Below, one piece after another: positions 23,372 through 37,580 of a stretch of DNA of 64,000 nucleotides. The DNA is from Arthrobotrys musiformis (taxonomy: Eukaryota; Ascomycota; Orbiliomycetes; Orbiliales; Orbiliaceae), in NCBI GenBank assembly GCA_036971715.1, contig JAVHJL010000002.1, positions 1,458,501-1,522,500 of the forward strand. Direction: 5' to 3'. Each line of letters opens with the position of its first letter. Within the stretch, counting starts at the first letter, position 1. Position numbers and translations under genes: made by a program. Under the pieces are notes generated by a model. The model made no database searches and had not been told where the DNA came from. It was given only the letters and a program-made list of their open reading frames with translations.

Positions 23372-26300
23372 GTTGTCGGGCTGTTGTGAGTCTTCAAAGA
23401 GCCAGGCGAAAGATGAACGGCGTGAGGCAGACCGTTTCAGTTGGACTGTAAGGCTTTCCGGGACCCAGCCCAGAACTTCATCAGATACTTGTTGATATTA
23501 AGAGTTTGGTGTATCATAGGGATGCAGGGTTGGTATTGCGAAAAAAGAAGAAGCGGGAAGTGTTTTGGGATAGCACGAATGGAGGTATAAAGCGGGCAGG
23601 CAAGTAGCAGTATCGAAGCGATCAATAACGAAAATATGATGTATAAGAGACGGTGGGAGCAGGAACGTGGTGGGATAATTATCGCATCAGAACAAGGCCG
23701 CCCCAGCGCAAAACCCAAATTTGGCTTGTTGATCGATAATACTGTTGATACCACAACCAACCTCGAAAGGAAAAAAAAAGACAAGCAATCAAGTTACCCG
23801 ACAGCTTCCTGTCCCTTATTCTTCAACTGTGCTTCATGCAAGTTTCGTAAAGGGAAAAAGTAAAGCCAGGCAAAGGGTTTTTCCCCTTTGACACCCAATT
23901 TTGCGCGGGGAATCGAAAGCAAAGCCAGCATGTTGCGTGGATATCTTGCGCATTATGGAGAGAGGGGCTGTGCAAAACAGATGAACGAAACTTTAATACT
24001 CCGACAAAAGCTCAAACGAGAAGGCCAGCGGCTGCTTAGGAGAGTCTCTGTTGGGCCCATGGTTATTAGGCCTGGTCCAAACACTCTTTCGATGGATACT
24101 GCTAACTGCTTTCAACTAACTAACCGATCGAAAGAAGCATTTGAATCAGATCTAGAGGACCCCACAAGCCAGGCGCGAGAACAAAGCACAACCTTGTTCT
24201 GACAGGCATGGATCACTCCCAAGCATCACTGGAACAGCGTGCTTGCTCGAGGCATATGATCACAGACTGCATGAAGTCATTCACAGGTCACCCAACAGAC
24301 AGATGTTAGACAAATGCTTGCGGAGGCCCTCCCTGGGAGGACAAGATAACCTGCGCCTGCAAGTCAAACGAAAAGCGAGACTTCGAATGCAGCTTGGACA
24401 TGTCCTTGACGGAGTATATTTCCTCATCCCAGTCGATTCGCAAACCAGGACCCACGTGCGGTGATGCACAGCAAATGAGACCAAGGACAACGAATTCAGG
24501 AACAAAGTGGAAATCGGTGTGCCTTCACTCTGCCTCGTCGGCTTGGTACCTCTCGCCAAGCTAAAATTACCAGCAGATACCCCAAAGTAACCGAGAAAAA
24601 TCCATCGTGTTGTGAAGGAGAGAAATACTTGATTCGGAGGAGAAGAAAGGAGGAAATATGCAATTGAAAATTTACCGGGAGAATTGAAAGGGGAAAAATC
24701 AAATCAAATTTGACTTACACATTGAGCTGGACTTTTTAATGGCGATACGGTGAAGGAGGAGATGAAGACAAGTAGAGGTATCGATGGGTCCACTGCCCGA
24801 CGTTTGGGGGTTTGCTCAAGGCTTGCGGCAAGGCGAATTCGAATTTGGTGACGATATGCCGCAAAGGACTGGAGTGTATCACCGGGTATGCAACTCTCCG
24901 GCCAACAGGTACAAGTTAAGCGTGGGTAATTAGGGCCAGCTGGCAATTGGGAAAGTGTCGGTTATGCTGGTCTCTTCCAATGGGGGTCTTAAAATCGGTC
25001 GACGATTGTGTTTTTTTGGGAGAGAGAATACGTGGAAGGTTTGGAAGGAGAAATACAGGGTGGATTTGAATGGAAAGTATAAGTAGTAGATGACGAAAAG
25101 AGAGAGCGAATGTGGTTGACCAAATCTTAGGCTATTGATGACGCCAATTGCAATTGATGAGAAACGATTAATTTAAAAAAAAAGCGTTTAAATCCCCGGA
25201 TACATTTAGATACCCGTTGCTAGATTTTGGTTTTCGAGAAAAGAAAGATATAAACCCCCGTGCTAACTAGTGTCGAAAAAAGTTCTGAAGGGAAACTGGA
25301 GAAGAAATACGTCAGGTTATAAAGGTGACAATGGCCTCAAAAACTGGTGTTAATTAAGTGGTGGGGCTGCCGTACCCGCTGGAAACATACATCCAACAGT
25401 ACCCAGGCATTTCAGCTGCTTTCAAACAAAAACTTTTTTTTTTTGTTCGGGAACTAAGCTTTCCTGTCCACAAAGAACCTGGTAAATATCTTGGGGTGAT
25501 TATCTCCGTTAGCCAAAATGGATAGCTTTGATTGTGCATTCTAGGGACTGTTGCGTCGTGGCATTATCGTGGCTGAGGCGAGAGATTAACAGGAATTTTG
25601 AAGCGAGGGATATGATGAGCTGATGTCATGTCAGAGGTAATATTCTTGCAGCTTGTCTCATTTTGCGGTATTGTTCGATTTCAATGGATCAAGATGTGGG
25701 ACTTCGAAGCCGTGGCTAGTGCACCCAGACAATCTCGATCGAGTCGAAGAGTCCCGAGATGTCAAATTAACCAAGTCAATCGATCACACAGAAGGGCGTG
25801 GATTTTCACTAGCTGTCTCGCATTTAATATCAAGGCATAGGTGAGCGGCCCCGGGCCCAGTCTAATTAATTGAGGATCAATCAATATCACATATACATAC
25901 ATGAGCTCGGGTGCTAGTAGCCTCGATGCCAGACGGCCAACTTAATGAAAGGTACTAGGTACCCAAAAGCAACAGATAGTGTATGTGTGCTATCCTGAAT
26001 GAATGTTTTGGACGATTGCGGGATTCTGAGCTGCAGCTCTGAGGTATCTCGCTCGGACATTCGAAGTCTAGATTCGATCCGGCAGCGGAGGCTTTTTCCA
26101 ACGGGTAAACAAAGGTCTACTGTGCATGTACAACTGCCGGGTCCGGTCGGTTCCCGTTGGCCAGCGCCAGCTAAGGATACAAAAGGATACTTGAAGCTTT
26201 GGAAGAACGTATAATGAGGTGGCCGGGACGCAATGGAACGCCTTCTCCTCGCACTCGCATGTATCGGCACCAGAAGCCGTATACGGTCTCGTAGGCCATC

Positions 26301-28063
26301 TCCGTGTGTAGGGAAGTTTTTGTCGAGCGTAAATACTCGGGATTATATTATTACTAGATCACTTTGACGAGACTCTAGCTCGAGCTCCACCATGGCAGTT
26401 TGCGAGTCTCATGTTTAGCATCTATCATCGATACATCCCGTTGAAGTATTATATCCCTTCAAAGGTGTCTAGGATTGTTGTATTATTGAAAATTATCAGA
26501 AACTATCCACGAGCAGATACATTGAAATTGTGATACTATAGATGAGATGGTATAGGTGCATGCAACTAGCTGCTAAATGCAGCAACTATCCATACAGATC
26601 GAGGCCTATACGACAATACTGCAGTCGGACTGCAGCGCGCTGCCATGCCTGCAGGGCAGCCAGCCTTACAATAAAATCCTCAGGTCCGCGAATTTTGGCC
26701 CAGGGTAGTAATCAGGTCCTAGTCTTGCGATTTTGGTCTAGTTTGCTGGAGAGCTGCGACACGATATAGGTATTATACGATGTCCGTTACGCCGCGGCTG
26801 ATTCGACGGCTGAAGACGATACGTGATTGTCTACGTATACATCCATACCTCTTCCTAGATACTCTATTATTTTTATATCGCCTTCCCTAGCTGTTGCCAT
26901 TAAGTTTTTAGCTCGGGGCTGTGGGTACTATGTAGTATACTCCAACGGCTGGTATTTGCGGCAATTGTGAGGCCACATGCGAATTGCAAGCGGTGACCAA
27001 AGATCGCCACTTTCAGCATGTCACCGCCACAATTGTACCCACACACAAGTCCGCAGGCCTAGGCCTCCAGGACGTCAGGGTTGGTTTGTCTGGTGTATTA
27101 CCTCCTGCCTGTATCTGAGCGCTACAACTGTCATGTAACATCGGTGGACAGATCTCGGGCATATCTTGGCCAAGGTAAATTAAAGCGGCTCCCATACGTA
27201 AGACAAGACCACCACAGCCGTGGTAGTGGTGAATTGATCAGGTCTACATACCTGTAAGTTGAAAATATTCTGTGGAGATGTGGATTGGATATTGGCTTCA
27301 TGAAGTCATTATAAAAGTGGCCCGCCAAGGCCCGGCTAGCCAGTAGCATACGGACTAACGCCCAGGCATATGTAATACAGGAGGACCTTCTCAGCCCAGC
27401 CAGTCGGTAGTTTGTGGTGGTTTTTGGTAGTTAAATGGGAAAATTAAAAGATGAAGCACAGCGTTCTCTCCCACCTGCTGTTTTACAGCTAGCTGTCGTC
27501 GGAGCTTGTCTTGCTCGTGCTTGCAATGCTATTGATGCCTGCTTGAATTTTCATTTTTATTCGACACATCGTTTCTGTCGGGGTTTTTCTCTCGTCCATA
27601 TAATAGAATATTAATATTCGAATCTGATACAATCCCGTCCGCCCTGCGTTCCTGGAACCGGCCGGTTTAGACCAGAAGTAACGTTAACATCACTTGCAAG
27701 GGGCGGCTGTGCGTATTTGGCCGAAGTCTCCTTTTCCCACCTGAATTCTTGTCACCATTGTCATCACTCGCCCACTACTCTTGATTATCCTCTCATCCGC
27801 CTCTCTCCAACTATCTATTATTGAGTCCGTGCAAAATCCAAAGCCTTCCGACGATTTCCCGCATTTTTCTGGAGGAAAGACTTCAAGAAACGTAATATCT
27901 TGCGCACGATCGCGTCTCGACCGAAACGTTTTACACCACACATTTTTTGACGATCAGTAGACAGACGGACCTGGGTTCCTGCTCACGGGAAAGGAAGGGA
28001 GGGCAAGAAGGATTCTATTTCCCCGGATTTCCCGCCTCCTCGTAGGCTGTACCAACCGCAAAG
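23372..28063. other. 4.7-kb gene-free region between divergent genes
   Basis: Separates the exchanger (-) and the nucleotide-sugar transporter (+). I read both strands; open frames stay below about 120 codons, lack splice logic and match nothing I know. It must hold both promoters and long leaders. No repeats longer than short homopolymer runs were noticed. Confidence 0.5.
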
Positions 28064-29595
28064 ATGGTTGATAACGCGAGGAAAGCGTACTTCATGGGGA
28101 TCCCCATGAAGCACGTCTCTCTCGTTACAGTGCGTACCGATGGTTCCCATGCGTTTTGGCCTTTCTACGGATGTCATGACTGACAAGGCTTTGGGAGTAG
28201 CTCACATTTCAAAACTCGGCGCTGATATTGGTATGGCATACCCCTATCTCTCTTCGCGGCTCTATTTCTCTCTATTTTCCTGGTAATTTTGAGGTGACCG
28301 AAATGGCCGACTAATGTGAAATTGGGAATTACAAATAGATTATGCACTATTCACGGATTATGCCTTCATCCGGGGCCCGATACCTTACTTCAACCGCAGT
28401 GCTTATGAACGAAGTCATCAAATTTCTCATCTGTTCCCTTGTCGCCTTTCACGATCAATCCAATAGAGACGGCCCTCATACGAGCTGGTTCACGACTGCG
28501 ACAACCGTTTACAATGAGGTGTTCAAGACCGATAGTTGGAAACTCGCTATTCCCGCAGCATTGTACACTTTGCAAAACAGTCTGCAGTATGTGGCGGTTT
28601 CAAACTTAGATGCAGCGACTTTCCAGGTTACCTATCAGCTTAAGATCCTCACCACTGCCTTGTTCAGTGTCAGCATGCTTGGTCGCAAGCTGTCTGCTCG
28701 GCGGTGGCTTTCGTTGGTTCTGTTGACCCTCGGAGTCGCCATCGTCCAACTCCCATCTCCCGCACCGGATGCTTCTGGCGAAGGAACAAAATCGACTCTG
28801 AAAGCCATTCGCGACCTCATCGAAAACAGATCCGCTACATATGACGGCATTCATAAGGATAACGACGCTGCATCGCAAATGAATCGATCTCTCGGCCTGT
28901 CGGCGGTTATTGTTGCCTGTACTATTTCTGGGTTGGCTGGTGTCTATTTCGAAAAGGTCTTGAAGGGGACTTCGGCGACTCTATGGGTCCGGAACATTCA
29001 GCTATCTTTCTACTCACTATTCCCGGCCTTCTTCATCGGAGTTGCGTGGAAGGATGGAGCCGAGATTTCAAGACGAGGTTTCTTCGATGGCTACAATGGC
29101 GTTGTATGGACAGCCATTGCCTTCCAAGCTCTTGGAGGTATCGTTGTCGCCTTGTGTGTCAACTATGCCGACAACATTGCGAAGAACTTTGCCACAAGTA
29201 TAAGTATCATTTTAAGCTGTGTCGCTAGTATTTTCTTTTTCGATTTCCAACTTTCGATGCAGGTAAGCGAATAACTCCAATGTGCGGCAAAGGTGGCCCC
29301 GGATTCTAACATTGCTTTGCCACTTTAGTTTCTCATTGGGTCCATGATTGTTCTCTTTGCAACCTACCTATACTCCAAAACCGACGAATCCAAAGCACCG
29401 GTATACGTCCCTTTAGAGAAAACGACGACGGAACCGATCTACCCTCAAGAGCCGAAGCCGCGGCTTGAGAGGGTTGGTTCGTTGCGAATGAATCTTGCTC
29501 CGTCTACAGCCCTCGGTATCTCTAGTCCAATATCCGAGCGCCCCAGGAGTCCAGCTTTGTTCGCCAAATATGCTGGAGAAAAACGAGACGACTAG
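28064..29595 (+). CDS. Golgi UDP-galactose (nucleotide-sugar) transporter, SLC35A/Gms1-like
   Basis: Ten-helix Golgi membrane transporter that imports UDP-sugar for glycosylation; by motif closest to UDP-galactose transporters such as S. pombe Gms1. Exons: 28064-28129, 28201-28230 (30 nt), 28339-29262 and 29329-29595, 428 aa, all phase 0. The first two short exons give MVDNARKAYFMGIPMKHVSL and LTFQNSALIL, the conserved helix 1, which a single-exon reading would miss. Exon 3 carries TAVLMNEVIKFLICSLVAF, the signature PAALYTLQNSLQYVAVSNLDA, TYQLKILTTALFSV, and the second-half motifs GLAGVYFEKVLKG and LWVRNIQLSFYSL. The last helix is FLIGSMIVLFATYLYS. A hydrophilic 70-residue C-terminal tail is Pro/Ser-rich and longer than in yeasts. 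Confidence 0.93.
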
Positions 29596-30841
29596 CCAAA
29601 CCCTCCCTCAAAAAATCACCTTCGGCGACATGGCATTGCGCGCCGACAGTTTCGAAACTAATATGGCGCAAGAACGATCTTTCTAAAAACAAAAAACTAC
29701 ATCCCGGCTCGAGGCAATCATAATACCTATTAATCTTTCAGCATTTTGTGGTTAAGTAATTTCTGTACATACATAATATCCAGCCTCGCATGATAGCATG
29801 ACGCCTATAGGTGCCCAAAACTTAGAAGTATTCACCAGCATTGTTTTGGCGGTTTGTATTTATAGCATCATCTTGTGGTTTTTAACTCTCTCTCAGGTAT
29901 TTTGCTACCTTAGGTTTTGCATTGGTCTGTTGGTATTGAAAAGCTGTCGTACTAGTAGTCTCGATCTTTTACGTCTGCCTTTATACATGCACATAGTATC
30001 GATCGATGTCACTGAGCTATCCTAACGTTCTGAGTTCCTTGGAAGCTTTCCAGGCCAGTACTCTAGATTTGGGCAGATGGATTATATATACTAGTCTTCA
30101 ATTGGGTTTGGGGGTGTGTGGGTGTAGATAGCTATACTATAGAGGCGTTATATATTTACTTAGATCTTCCCTTTCACATGGCGAGATGATTCAGGTTCCT
30201 TCGATGTGTCCATAATATTAATGTGTATGGAACCCACCAATTAGTCCATTCCCCTTAAACATCGTCGCTTCCAGCGTAAATGGGCCTCGTCACAAATTCT
30301 GGCGGTATGGTGACAGTATACGAACTCATAATATTAAAATGGTACAGGTGTTTGATATCATGGTCAGGTTGTTGTTGGGGTCTGCATTAACAGTGGGTTT
30401 TTTTTGGATCCTTGCATTGGTCACATCAGACCCGCCTGCAGCAACGAAATTAACGAAACTAAACACCACACACGTCTTCCAACCTTCACCATCAAACCTT
30501 CAACATCATCATCCTTCGAAACACCATCCCCACGAGCGTCCAACCTCCCGTTCGCGTCGGATTCTAACACTTATAGTATCGTTTCTACCGTCTTGATACT
30601 CTATTTCCCTGCTTCCCTTCTTCCACTCCTTCTCTCCCGCTTGCCGGTTGTTGATCCCTTCTCCCGCGATAAACAACAACATCAAACCAACCAACGTGCA
30701 GGCGCGTCCTCAACTACAGCCCCGAAATCTCACCATCACCCCTGGTTATCACCATCATCTACTCGTCTTATTTATATATCTAGTCCTTGGGACTTATAAT
30801 AACTAATTTTTCAACGCTCTGACCCCCGGAACACCGACAAG
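29596..30841. other. Intergenic: transporter 3' flank and nucleoporin promoter
   Basis: Separates two plus-strand genes. From about 30500 to 30790 the plus strand is rich in C, T and A (CCTTCACCATC-like), typical of a fungal promoter/5' leader before the ATG at 30842. No gene seen. Confidence 0.55.
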
Positions 30842-33800
30842 ATGGAGGTTGACGTTCCTCCCATACAAACGTCACAATTGGCGCTAGGGAACTATGATAT
30901 TCCCAAAATTTCTGTCTTCTTGGAAATACCCCATGTGACCCTCGAATCACTTGCCGGCATCAACGAAACCTTCGTTACAGATATCCTCGAGGCTATTACG
31001 GCGAAGGCTCGTTACTACGATGAAATCAAGGCCGACAAGTTACGACTTGAGGTGGAATTGGAGCAGAACACCCGGACTTCAAATGCTCGGGTCAATAATA
31101 TGAAGGCTAGGATGGAAACTTCACAGACGGAAACTCAGGAATTGCGAAAGCAGGTTGCTGAATTTGGTAACCATGAAGATTCTTATCCGATACGACTTTG
31201 ACTTTCATATTGTAAATTTACTGACGAACTATTCTTGTCTAGAAACCAAGTGTCGTACCCTCGAAGCCGACTTGAGCAACCTCCGAACCAGCACATCCTC
31301 GTCCACCGAAGAGACCCGAAGCCTTAAATCCCGAATCTCCACCCTGGAAAATGAGAAGCGGGAGACCCTAGAGGCGTACACCCGAAAGAGCAATGAGGTT
31401 GATGAAATGCAGACAGAATACAGCCGGCAGCAATCAAAGATCCTCGAACTACGCCGTGAAATGGGTGAAATTGAGACCAGGGCCCAGCAAGCTGAATCTG
31501 CCCAAACCACTGCCAAATTCCGCGAACAAACTATCAAGCAAGAACTCAACATCGTCAAAAAGGGCAACGAATGGCTCGAAAACGAACTCGCTGTCAAGCA
31601 AAACGAACATTCCAAATATCGAAAGGAGCGCTCGGCTCAGATTAGTCGTCTTGAGAGGACCCTAGAGGATGCTCAATCGAAATCACACATGGCCGAACAA
31701 AAGGCCATCTCTTTGACGAAGAGATACGAGGATATTTGCTATAAAGCGGAGCAATCTCAACTAAAGATCAAGGCCCTCACCGAGGATCTTGCATCTCGCG
31801 AAGATGACTTCAGAACCGAAATTTCTAATGCTAAACGACTTGCAGACCTCTGGGAGAACAGCACCAAGTCGGCAAGAGACCGTATCAAGCAACTTGAGGA
31901 CCTAAGAGAGCACCAGCAGTCCCAAATGGCCGAGGAGGTCGGGCGGGTTCAAGCACTCAACGAGGCCCTCAAGGAAGAACAAGGTGTGCTTCATAAAAAG
32001 ATTCAGGAATTAGAGGTTCAAATCGAGCGCCTCGAAACCGACCTCGGATTGTACGCCTCTGGTGCAGTCCAGCCCATTGTCCAGTCTCCTGCTGCAAGCA
32101 GACGGGGAAGGAACCCTATGACACCAGTGAGAGGAACTGGTACCCCGGAACGTCATCTTGTGTCGCCCGCTGCACATGCTATTGTCATGTCCCAGAAATC
32201 AGGCATGTCACTTACGGAAGTTTATACGGATTATGCTGCTGTTAAACGTGAGCTCGAGGCTGCCAATCATCGTAACCAAAGACTCCAGGAAAGCTTCGAT
32301 GAGCTTATTCATGAGTTGGAAGACAAGGGCCCTGAGTTCGAAAACCAGAAAGCCGAACTCGATAGGGCTGCGGAGGAGATTGTAATCCTAAGCGAACTAT
32401 TACAAGAGGCCAACAATACCAACGAGCGCGGTACAAAGGAGCTCAAGTCTATGAAGAAGCAGTTGAAGGAGGACACAAAGCAAATAGAATCCTTGAAACA
32501 ACGTAAGTTTTTAAATCGCACTACTTTTGTATGAGCTTTGCTAACGTCAATTAGAAATCCGGGATTCTGGCGCACAAATACAATTCTTACTTGCGGAAGT
32601 GCAGCACCTTAGCCAAGGCATGGGTCCGATGTCTGCTGCCGATCAGGCTCGGTTCAGGAAGATGGCTACACAAGGAATTAGCATGGGCTTGCCACAGACT
32701 GACACTGACCGACTTATCAGCGAGCGCCTCGTCGTGTTTGCGACCGTTAAAGAGCTTCAAGAGCAGAATTCTGAACTCCTACGTGCCGCCCGAGCCGTTG
32801 GCAAGCAGCTGGAAGATCACGAAGAGCAGATGCGCATGGAGGCCGAAGGTGCCAAGACGCGCGAACTTCAAGAGATGCAGCAAACTTTGGAGGGAATGCG
32901 TGACGAGATTAGAAGCCTCGAGAAGAGAGCCGAAACCTTTGTTCGGGAGCGTGATATGTTCAGACGGATGTTACAGCATCGCAATCAACTTCCTGCCGAG
33001 ATGCAAGCCGATAATGAGGCTAACGCTATGCGACAATCGACCAGGACTGAGCCTGAGACGACGGACAAGACGGATTATGGTCAACTTCTCCGCGAACTTC
33101 AACAATCTTTCGACCAATACAAAATGGAGGCATCCACCGACCAGAAGACACTTCGTGAACAGGCCACCGCTGTCCAGAATGAGAAGAATGAATTACAGAT
33201 CCAGGTTACTAGGGTCAACGGGCAACTTGAATTGGCTGCCTCCCGATACGAAATGTTGAACGGCAATCTTGAGATGATGAACAGCGAAAATCGCGAATTA
33301 CGAAAACGCAACCAAGAATTGTCCGACCTCCATGCCAAGTTGGATCTCCGTAGTCAACAAATTGAGCAGGAGTTGGTTGAGAACCGTTCAATTCTTGATA
33401 GTATCAGGAACGACAACGTCAAACTTAAGGCGGAGAAGGACCTTTGGAAGAACATCGAAGAGCGTTTGTCCAAGGACAACGATAATTTAATCTCGGAGCG
33501 CGCACAACTGAAGAGTACCATAAGCAGTCTCCAAGCTATGCAGACCGAGAAAGAGCAGCTTGAGATCGAAGCCAAGAGACGACTCACCACCCAACTCGGA
33601 AGACTCGAGGGTGAGCTCGAATCCACGAAGAAGCGACTGACTGACGAGGTCGAGGAAACCCGGAAGCTTCAGTTGCGCCGTGATACCGAAGCCACTGCAG
33701 CGCAGAAGAAGATTGACGAAATCAACGTCGCTCTTTCCTCCGCCCGTGAGGAAATGGTCGCAGCGAAGACAACCCAGGACCATCTCCAATCCAGAGTCGA

Positions 33801-36800
33801 CGAGCTACAGATCTCCCTTAAGGCCGCCGAGGAGAAGATCAGTGTCTTGCAACCCCAGAATAACCCGAATGCCGAAGAAGAAGCTCTCAGCCGCGAGCAA
33901 GACTTACAGATTGAGATCAGCGAACTTACGCGCAACCTTGAATTAGCCAGGGCTGACTTGGAATCTGCCCGTGCGGACGTCGAAAAGTACAAGGAAATCA
34001 GCCAAAGTAGTGAGGACGCTCTTGAGAGTATCAATGCATCCCATGAGACATACGTTCAAGATACCGAACAGCAGCTACAAGAGAAGACCGTAAGTTATCT
34101 TACCACCAATGTCATCTTTATTTAGGGTAGAAAGATCTAACAACATATTTACAGACCAAGATCCAGGATCTTGAACAACGGGTTCAAGAAATAACTGGCG
34201 AACTCCAAGCTTCTAACGAAGAACTTTCGAACCTTCGTCAAGAACAGGCCGAGAGTGTCCGTATCAAGGATGACCAACTTAAAATTCAAGAAAGCGAGAT
34301 TGCTAGCCTTAAAGAAGAGGTTAAAAGCCAAATGATCACAAGCAAACGGCACCAAGATGATCTCAAGAGACAAGCACAAATTGCTCAAGAGGCTCAGCAA
34401 TCCTACGAACAGGAGTTGATGAAGCATGCACAGGCAGCGGATGCTCTCCAGAAAATCCGCTCAGAGTACACGAGCCTCAAGATGCAAGTTCACGGGTTCA
34501 AAACGGAGGCCGAGACAGCGAAATCTATGCTTGAGTCGTCGACTACTAGCTGGGAAACTCAAAAGGAGACATACGAGAAGGAACTCAAGGACGTCCGCGC
34601 ACGCTGCGACGATCTAATCAAACAGAACAAACTAGTCCATGATCAATTCGAAGTTGTCAGCCAACAGATAGCAGACCTTCAAAAGGATCGTGAACGCGCG
34701 ATCGGCGAAATGACAGTCGCTACTTCTGACCAGTCATTAGAGGAGCTTAGGGAAGTTATCACATACTTACGCCGGGAGAAGGAAATCGTCGACGTCCAAC
34801 TTGAACTTCAGACCCAGGAGGCTAAGAGGCTGAAAGTCCAACTTGACCATGCTCGAAAGCAACTCGATGAAGTTCGCGTTACTTTGTCCGAAGAGAGAGC
34901 CAAGGAGACGGAGGCCATGCGTCTTGCCGCCCAGAACGAGGAGATCAAACAGAAGATGGGAGAGTTGACCGTTATCCGTGAAAGCAATGTCACCCTACGT
35001 GCTGAGCGTGACAAGTTTGCTGGTATGGTCGAGCAGCTTAGAAAAGATGCTGCAGAGCTGAAAGCGAAGATAGAACCACTGGAGGAGAAGGTCACCCTAT
35101 TGGAAGGTGATGTTGAGGTTAAGGATGGTCAGATGAAGTTGTTACAAGAAGATAATGAGAGGTGGAAGGCAAGGACCAACCAAATTCTACAGAAATATGA
35201 TGTGAGTATTATCAAGTGTTCTTGCTATTGCGCCAGAGCTGACGTTTTATTCAACAGAGAATCGACCCCGCTGAACTCGAGGGTCTAAAGGACCAACTGA
35301 AATCGGTCCAGGAAGAACTGGAAGAGACAAAAACCAAATTAGCTGCCTCTGAAACCCGACTCCAAGCTAGTGGCACGGAGATCCAGACAAAGAGTGCAGA
35401 AGCGGCAGACCTCCTTGCAAAGGAAGGAGTCAAGTGGAAGGCGAGACTCGATAAGCTCGTCACAGAGACGAAGGAGAAGTTGGCAGCCCGCCGCCAGCTG
35501 ATCGAGGAACAAAAACGAGAAATTACAGATCTTAGGCAGAACCTCGAACAGACGCAGGCAGCGGCAACATCTTCATCCGCGGACTCTAAAGAGGCTTTAA
35601 CACAAGCCCGCGCCCTCCTTGAGTCCGAAAAGAATGCTATGCTACAACAATTACAGGCCCAGCAGGCCCAGCAAGCAGCAGAAGTGCAAAGGCTAACGCA
35701 AGAATTAGTATGTTAACCTCCTATTATCTTTTTTTTTTCTTTCTCCATATTGTGATACTAACATGGGATGTAGGCGGATTGCAATGCAAGATTAGAGGAA
35801 GCCCGTAACCAGGGCTCCGCCCTCGAGGCCCAATTGGCGGCTGCTCGCGCAGCCCAGCCACAACCACAACCTGCAGACGCACCGGCCGTATCCACAGAGC
35901 AAATCGAGGCCGAGGTTGAACGCAGGATCGCAGAGAGGTTGCCGGAGATTGAAGCTAACGCTGCAGCCGCAGCCGCAGCCGCAGCCAACGCAGGGCAACC
36001 TGCCGGTAGTGAGACTAACACCGAGGCTGTTGTTGAACAGCGTCTCGCCGAGGCTAACCAAAAGTTTGAAGAGGAGAAGAAGCGTCTGCGCGAGAGTTAC
36101 ACCGCGAGCGCCCGCAACCACGTGTCTAAGATGACCGCCGCTAAGGATAAGGAACTTGCGGACGTGACAACTGCTAAAGACAAGGAAATTTCAGATCTGA
36201 AGGCAGCTAATGAGCAGCTAGGTGCCCAGGTCACCGAACTGCAGGCAAGCGTTGAGGCAGCGAAGGCAGCACCGGCTGCAGAAAACGCGCCTGCGCCGGC
36301 ACCATCCGGCGACCTATCAGAAATCGAAGCTCAGCTACGTGCTGAGCTTCAAACCGCCCAGCAGAAGATCGAGACCATCGAAAAGGAGCGCGCTGAAGTG
36401 GAGAAGAAGCTCGAGACCACAAGCGCCGCTCAGAAGCGCCACGAGGAAAATATGAAGGCAATCATCAAGAAGAATGTCGAGGCGCGCGTTGCTCAACAGA
36501 GAGAGAAGCTGGACAAGGAATTTGCGGAGAAGCTTGAGGCTGCAAAGAAGGAATTGCCTGCCGCTGACGCATCCCAAGCCCCCCCTGCTGCTGCCCCCGC
36601 TGCGGCTGGTGAACCGAATGAAGCCGAAATCAACGCTCTTAAGGAGCAGCATGCCGCCGAGCTTCTCACCAGGGATCAAGAGCTAACCAAGAAGCTCGAA
36701 GATGCACGCGAATCGGGCCGCAAGGAGATGCAAATGAGGACCCGGGTCCAGGTATCCATGTTGGAGAAGAAGAATAAGGATTTGACCGAAAAGGTCAAGG

Positions 36801-37483
36801 CTTTGGAAGGCGTCCCCGGTGCTCAGCTTACTCTTCAATCACCCGGACACCAGCCTCCAAGTCAAATACCCCAGCCTGGTGCACCCGTCGCTCCTGCCTT
36901 TGCTACTATGCAACGGGCCAGTACACCCAGCCAACCTGCACCAGCATTCGGGCAGCCGACAACCCCACAAGTTGCCTCTGCTTTCGGACAACCACATCCT
37001 CAGCAGCAGCAGCAAATCCCACAGCCCAGTGGCATCCCTCAGCCAGGTGGCAATCAAGCAGCCATGAAGAACATGCGAGGTGGTATCCAATCAGCTATCC
37101 CAAGAGGTGGCGGAAACATTAGAGGTGCTTTCGGTGCTCCTCGCGGAGGTATGCAATCGGGTATTCCACATCCGCAGGCTGTTCAGCCCGTATTCGGTGC
37201 CGGCCCTGCAGGCCAGCCACAATCACAGCTTCCACGGGGTGGAGGAGCAGCGGGACGCGGCGCTTTCGGCCATAGACTGAGCCGAGGCGGACCAGCTGGT
37301 GTGGCCGTCCAACCACACCAAACCCCTGCCCCATCTGGGATCCCTGTTCCGGGGCAAAACACTCCGAATACGCAGTTGAGCGCTCAGGCTCGTGCCTTCA
37401 CGCCCACCATTGGCAAGCGAACGAGAGAGGATGGAGAGGTCGTGGACGACGATCCACTAAAGAGACAAAAGAGCGAGGAATAG
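30842..37483 (+). CDS. Nuclear-basket nucleoporin Tpr/Mlp-like
   Basis: Large coiled-coil protein of the nuclear pore basket (metazoan Tpr, yeast Mlp1/Mlp2, S. pombe Nup211); scaffolds the basket and takes part in mRNA export surveillance. Exons: 30842-31166, 31243-32502, 32555-34089, 34155-35201, 35258-35707 and 35774-37483; 2108 aa, all phases consistent. Almost the whole of residues 60-1800 is heptad-rich coiled coil dense in E, K, Q, L. Family landmarks are the region after residue 500, LTEVYTDYAAVKRELEAA, FLLAEVQHLSQGMG and the SERLVVFATVKELQEQN block, which matches the Tpr/Mlp central segment. A Ser/Pro/Thr break with RRGRNPMTPVRGTGTPE interrupts the first coil. The last 300 residues are non-coiled, Gln/Pro/Gly-rich with RGG-like repeats (RGGGNIRGAFGAPRGG) and end KRTREDGEVVDDDPLKRQKSEE, a bipartite-looking nuclear localisation signal. 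Confidence 0.95.
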
Positions 37484-37580
37484 TGTAATCGTTCTAAGGG
37501 AAACTCTAATAAAGCAAGAAAAAAGAAGTCGGGAGGAAATGGCCACGCGAGCTAGAAGCCCCCCCTGAACTCACGTTCTG

